Origin: Psychrilyobacter sp.
Lineage (GTDB): Bacteria; Fusobacteriota; Fusobacteriia; Fusobacteriales; Fusobacteriaceae
Reading direction: 5' to 3'
Assembly (NCBI GenBank): GCA_030621995.1
Contig: JAUXGP010000010.1
Location: forward strand, 1 to 14,832
Length of the DNA: 14,832 nucleotides
Program-made: the position numbers and the translations under genes
Notes under the pieces: model-generated
Database searches by the model: none
The model's input: the letters and a program-made list of their open reading frames with translations, nothing else
Told to the model about the DNA's origin: nothing
Part shown: in pieces, positions 13,360 to 14,832 of the stretch
Layout: each line of letters opens with the position of its first letter
Position numbering within the stretch: the first letter of the stretch is position 1

Positions 13360-13476
13360 TTACCCTTGAACTTGCTTGTGCTTTGGATTAGATTTACAGA
13401 TTACTCTGATCTTTCCATGTCTTTTAATGACTTTACACTTATCGCAAATAGGCTTTACTGATGCTCTTACTTTCAT
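13360..13476 (-). CDS. rpmJ: Ribosomal protein L36 (bL36)
   Basis: This 38-residue zinc-ribbon protein of the large subunit is encoded between infA and rpsM. It begins [20 protein letters not shown] and ends KHKQVQG. The four metal ligands of the zinc-bearing type are all present: Cys11, Cys14, Cys27 and His33. AGGAGG stands just upstream of the ATG. The start lies 24 bases after the infA stop, so the two are co-transcribed. Length is normal, and the gene is easily missed because of its size. Confidence 0.97.
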   Translation of the reverse strand: MKVRASVKPICDKCKVIKRHGKIRVICKSNPKHKQVQG

Positions 13477-13500
13477 TTGAAACCTCCTCTCACAAAAAAA

Positions 13501-13719
13501 TTATTTTTTTCTGTAAACAATTCTACCTCTTGATAAATCATAAGGTGAAACTTGAACTAATACCTTATCTCCAGGTAAGATTCTAATGTAATGCATTCTC
13601 ATCTTTCCTGATATGTGTCCTAAGATCACATGTCCGTTCTCTAACTCTACTTTAAACATAGCATTAGGTAACGTTTCAAGTATTACTCCTTCTAATTCTA
13701 TTACGTCTTGTTTCGCCAT
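13501..13719 (-). CDS. infA: Translation initiation factor IF-1
   Basis: IF-1 binds the ribosomal A site during initiation and assists IF-2 and IF-3. The 72-residue protein is a single OB-fold: [20 protein letters not shown], then [20 protein letters not shown] and [13 protein letters not shown] at the end. GAGGAGG precedes the ATG. It is the first gene behind a well-formed promoter and heads the run infA-rpmJ-rpsM-rpsK-rpsD-rpoA-rplQ. Nothing is unusual in sequence or length. Confidence 0.98.
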   Translation of the reverse strand: MAKQDVIELEGVILETLPNAMFKVELENGHVILGHISGKMRMHYIRILPGDKVLVQVSPYDLSRGRIVYRKK

Positions 13720-13754
13720 ACTTCCTCCTCGAAACTTATTGTTAATACCGAATT

Positions 13755-13783
13755 ATTATATCATAAGCTACACAAAAAGTCTA
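13755..13783 (-). promoter_or_regulatory. Promoter of the infA-rpmJ-ribosomal operon
   Basis: On the minus strand TAGACT (13783-13778) and a perfect TATAAT (13760-13755) are exactly 17 bases apart, with an extended TGA just before the -10. Initiation is expected near 13748, about 30 bases before the infA start. This makes infA the first gene of a transcript separate from map. Confidence 0.75.
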
Positions 13784-13835
13784 TATTTTATTTTTCCTTC
13801 CACCCTTATTTTCTTCTGGCACGAATTACCTCTAC

Positions 13836-13886
13836 CGAACTCCCTCCGGCCTTCGGCCACCTCCCTCTTTACTAAAGAGGGAGAAC
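13836..13886 (-). repeat. Modular palindromic repeat, copy between map and infA
   Basis: Read on the minus strand, the modules are a ten-pair hairpin CTCCCTCTTT-AGT-AAAGAGGGAG (13883-13861), a small GGCC-GAA-GGCC hairpin (13858-13848), and a purine tail GGAGGGAGTTC. The same order of modules occurs on the plus strand at 14779-14826. The element lies past the map stop and could end or stabilise the map transcript, though no T-run follows. Confidence 0.6.
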
Positions 13887-13912
13887 AAAAGAGAGAGTTC
13901 TATAATAGCTTC

Positions 13913-14683
13913 TTACTTATCCAACTTACTCAAGATCACTGCTTTCCCATCTATTATAGCCACTGAATGTTCAAAATGGGCACTTCTTTTCCCATCTCTG
14001 GTAACCGCTGTCCAGCCATCATCTAGGATTCCTACCTTGTATGACCCTGCATTTACCATAGGCTCGATAGCTAATACCATTCCTTCCTCTATCTTTATCC
14101 CCCTGCCTTTTCTACCAAAGTTAGTTATCATTGGATCTTCATGCATAGCCAGCCCTACTCCATGGCCGCAGAAATCTCTTACCACTGTAAACTTATTTTT
14201 CTTAACATAAGTTTCTATGGCATTTCCTAAGTCTCCTAATCTGTTTCCTGCATAGCATTCCTCTATTCCAATCTCAAGGGATCTTTTAGTCACTTCTAAA
14301 AGTCTTTTGGATTCTTCATCTATCTCTCCTACAGGAAAAGTTATAGCTGCATCCCCAAAATAACCATCTAAGTTGGTCACTGTATCTATACTTACTATAT
14401 CCCCCTCCTGCAATATTCTGTTCCCCGGAACTCCGTGCACCACTGCTTCATTCACGGAGATACAAGAACCTGCCGGGTAAGCATTAGCCGGTCCTCCTAC
14501 ACCTATGGTAGCCGGGATAGCTCCCTGACTCCTGATATAGTCCTCTATTATATTATTTAATTCCATTGTAGATACTCCGGGAACTACCTTACTCGGCAAG
14601 ATCTCCTCATACAGCCTGGCTATTATTTGGTTGGCTTCTCTTATCTTTTCTATTTGTTCCCTTGTTTTTACAGTTATTGACAT
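13913..14683 (-). CDS. map: Type I methionine aminopeptidase
   Basis: The enzyme removes the initiator methionine from nascent proteins. The 256-residue protein carries the five metal ligands of the pita-bread fold: Asp100 (VSIDTV), Asp111 (GYFGDAA), His174 (GHGVG), Glu207 (AIEPM) and Glu238 (HFEHS), plus substrate-binding His83 (VVHGVP). Length is close to the E. coli enzyme. It lacks an N-terminal zinc-finger extension. Two GGAGG-like sites precede the ATG, the nearer one at the right distance. It is followed by a palindromic repeat and then infA, which has its own promoter. In Firmicutes the usual neighbours upstream are adk and secY; here a repeat-rich stretch runs to the window edge instead. 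Confidence 0.97.
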   Translation of the reverse strand: MSITVKTREQIEKIREANQIIARLYEEILPSKVVPGVSTMELNNIIEDYIRSQGAIPATIGVGGPANAYPAGSCISVNEAVVHGVPGNRILQEGDIVSIDTVTNLDGYFGDAAITFPVGEIDEESKRLLEVTKRSLEIGIEECYAGNRLGDLGNAIETYVKKNKFTVVRDFCGHGVGLAMHEDPMITNFGRKGRGIKIEEGMVLAIEPMVNAGSYKVGILDDGWTAVTRDGKRSAHFEHSVAIIDGKAVILSKLDK

Positions 14684-14732
14684 TTTTTCCTCCTTACTCT
14701 TCCTCCTTTCTCTTTCCCCTCTTCCTTCTTAT

Positions 14733-14826
14733 GGTTTCTCCCTCATAAGGAGAAACCGAAGCGAAACCTAAAGTTGGTCTTTCCCCCTAATGAGGGGGAG
14801 AGTGCCACAGGCAAGAGAGGGTGTTC
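14733..14826 (+). repeat. Pair of palindromic repeats upstream of map
   Basis: First comes GGTTTCTCC (14733-14741) pairing with GGAGAAACC (14749-14757). Then follows a modular element: CTTTCCCCC-TAATGA-GGGGGAGAG (14779-14802), a small TGCC-ACA-GGCA hairpin (14803-14813), and a purine tail AGAGAGGGTGTT. The second has the same module order as the element at 13836-13886 but is inverted relative to it, so the two flank map. The rest of 14684-14832 is C/T-rich and shows no gene. Confidence 0.55.
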
Positions 14827-14832
14827 AAAAGG

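Noticed and set aside
13613..13966. 117-residue plus-strand ORF across infA and the map-infA gap
   Set aside because: It is antisense to infA, runs through the promoter and a palindromic repeat, and has no ribosome site or family resemblance.
1..14832. CRISPR array, tRNA or rRNA genes, toxin-antitoxin pair, phage genes
   Set aside because: I looked for regularly spaced repeats, cloverleaf structures, rRNA segments and small overlapping gene pairs and saw none that hold up.

Overview
The window is AT-rich, with purine-rich coding strands, strong GGAGG-type ribosome binding sites and several non-ATG starts. Its gene content is a clostridial-style butyryl-CoA dehydrogenase/Etf module beside an infA-rpmJ-rpsM-rpsK-rpsD-rpoA-rplQ cluster that keeps rpsD inside the alpha operon. 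Together this suggests an anaerobic fermenter, most likely of the Fusobacteriota (Ilyobacter/Psychrilyobacter/Propionigenium-like). That assignment is inference from gene content, not a database match.

Layout. Positions 1-1600: an unrecognised 70-residue protein, then an IS91-like HUH (Y2) transposase. Positions 1626-3670 (minus strand): a two-gene unit, short-chain dehydrogenase then acetyl-CoA acetyltransferase, ending at a bidirectional terminator. Positions 3671-4128: a divergent control region with a near-consensus promoter and several palindromes. Positions 4129-7107 (plus strand): acyl-CoA dehydrogenase, etfB and etfA, closed by a terminator. Positions 7229-8350: a regulator made of two TetR halves in one chain. 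Positions 8459-10046: peptidyl-tRNA hydrolase and a ten-helix EamA/DMT transporter. Positions 10047-10329: a gene-free stretch of hairpins and terminators. Positions 10330-14683 (minus strand): map, infA, rpmJ, rpsM, rpsK, rpsD, rpoA and rplQ. Positions 14684-14832: palindromic repeats.

How it works together. Thiolase, an SDR-type 3-oxoacyl-CoA reductase and the acyl-CoA dehydrogenase/Etf complex supply three of the four steps between acetyl-CoA and butyryl-CoA. The enoyl-CoA hydratase (crotonase or R-specific type) is not in the window. The TetR-tandem protein just downstream is the obvious candidate regulator of the divergent region, which carries a site resembling the Bacillus FadR box. 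The ribosomal cluster starts from a good promoter before infA, and a 164-base structured stretch before rpsM looks like a ribosomal-protein leader.

No defence system, prophage or biosynthetic cluster is visible. The best leads for novelty are the tandem TetR protein, the rpsM leader, a pair of related hairpins before the transporter, and a modular palindromic repeat family in the intergenic regions.
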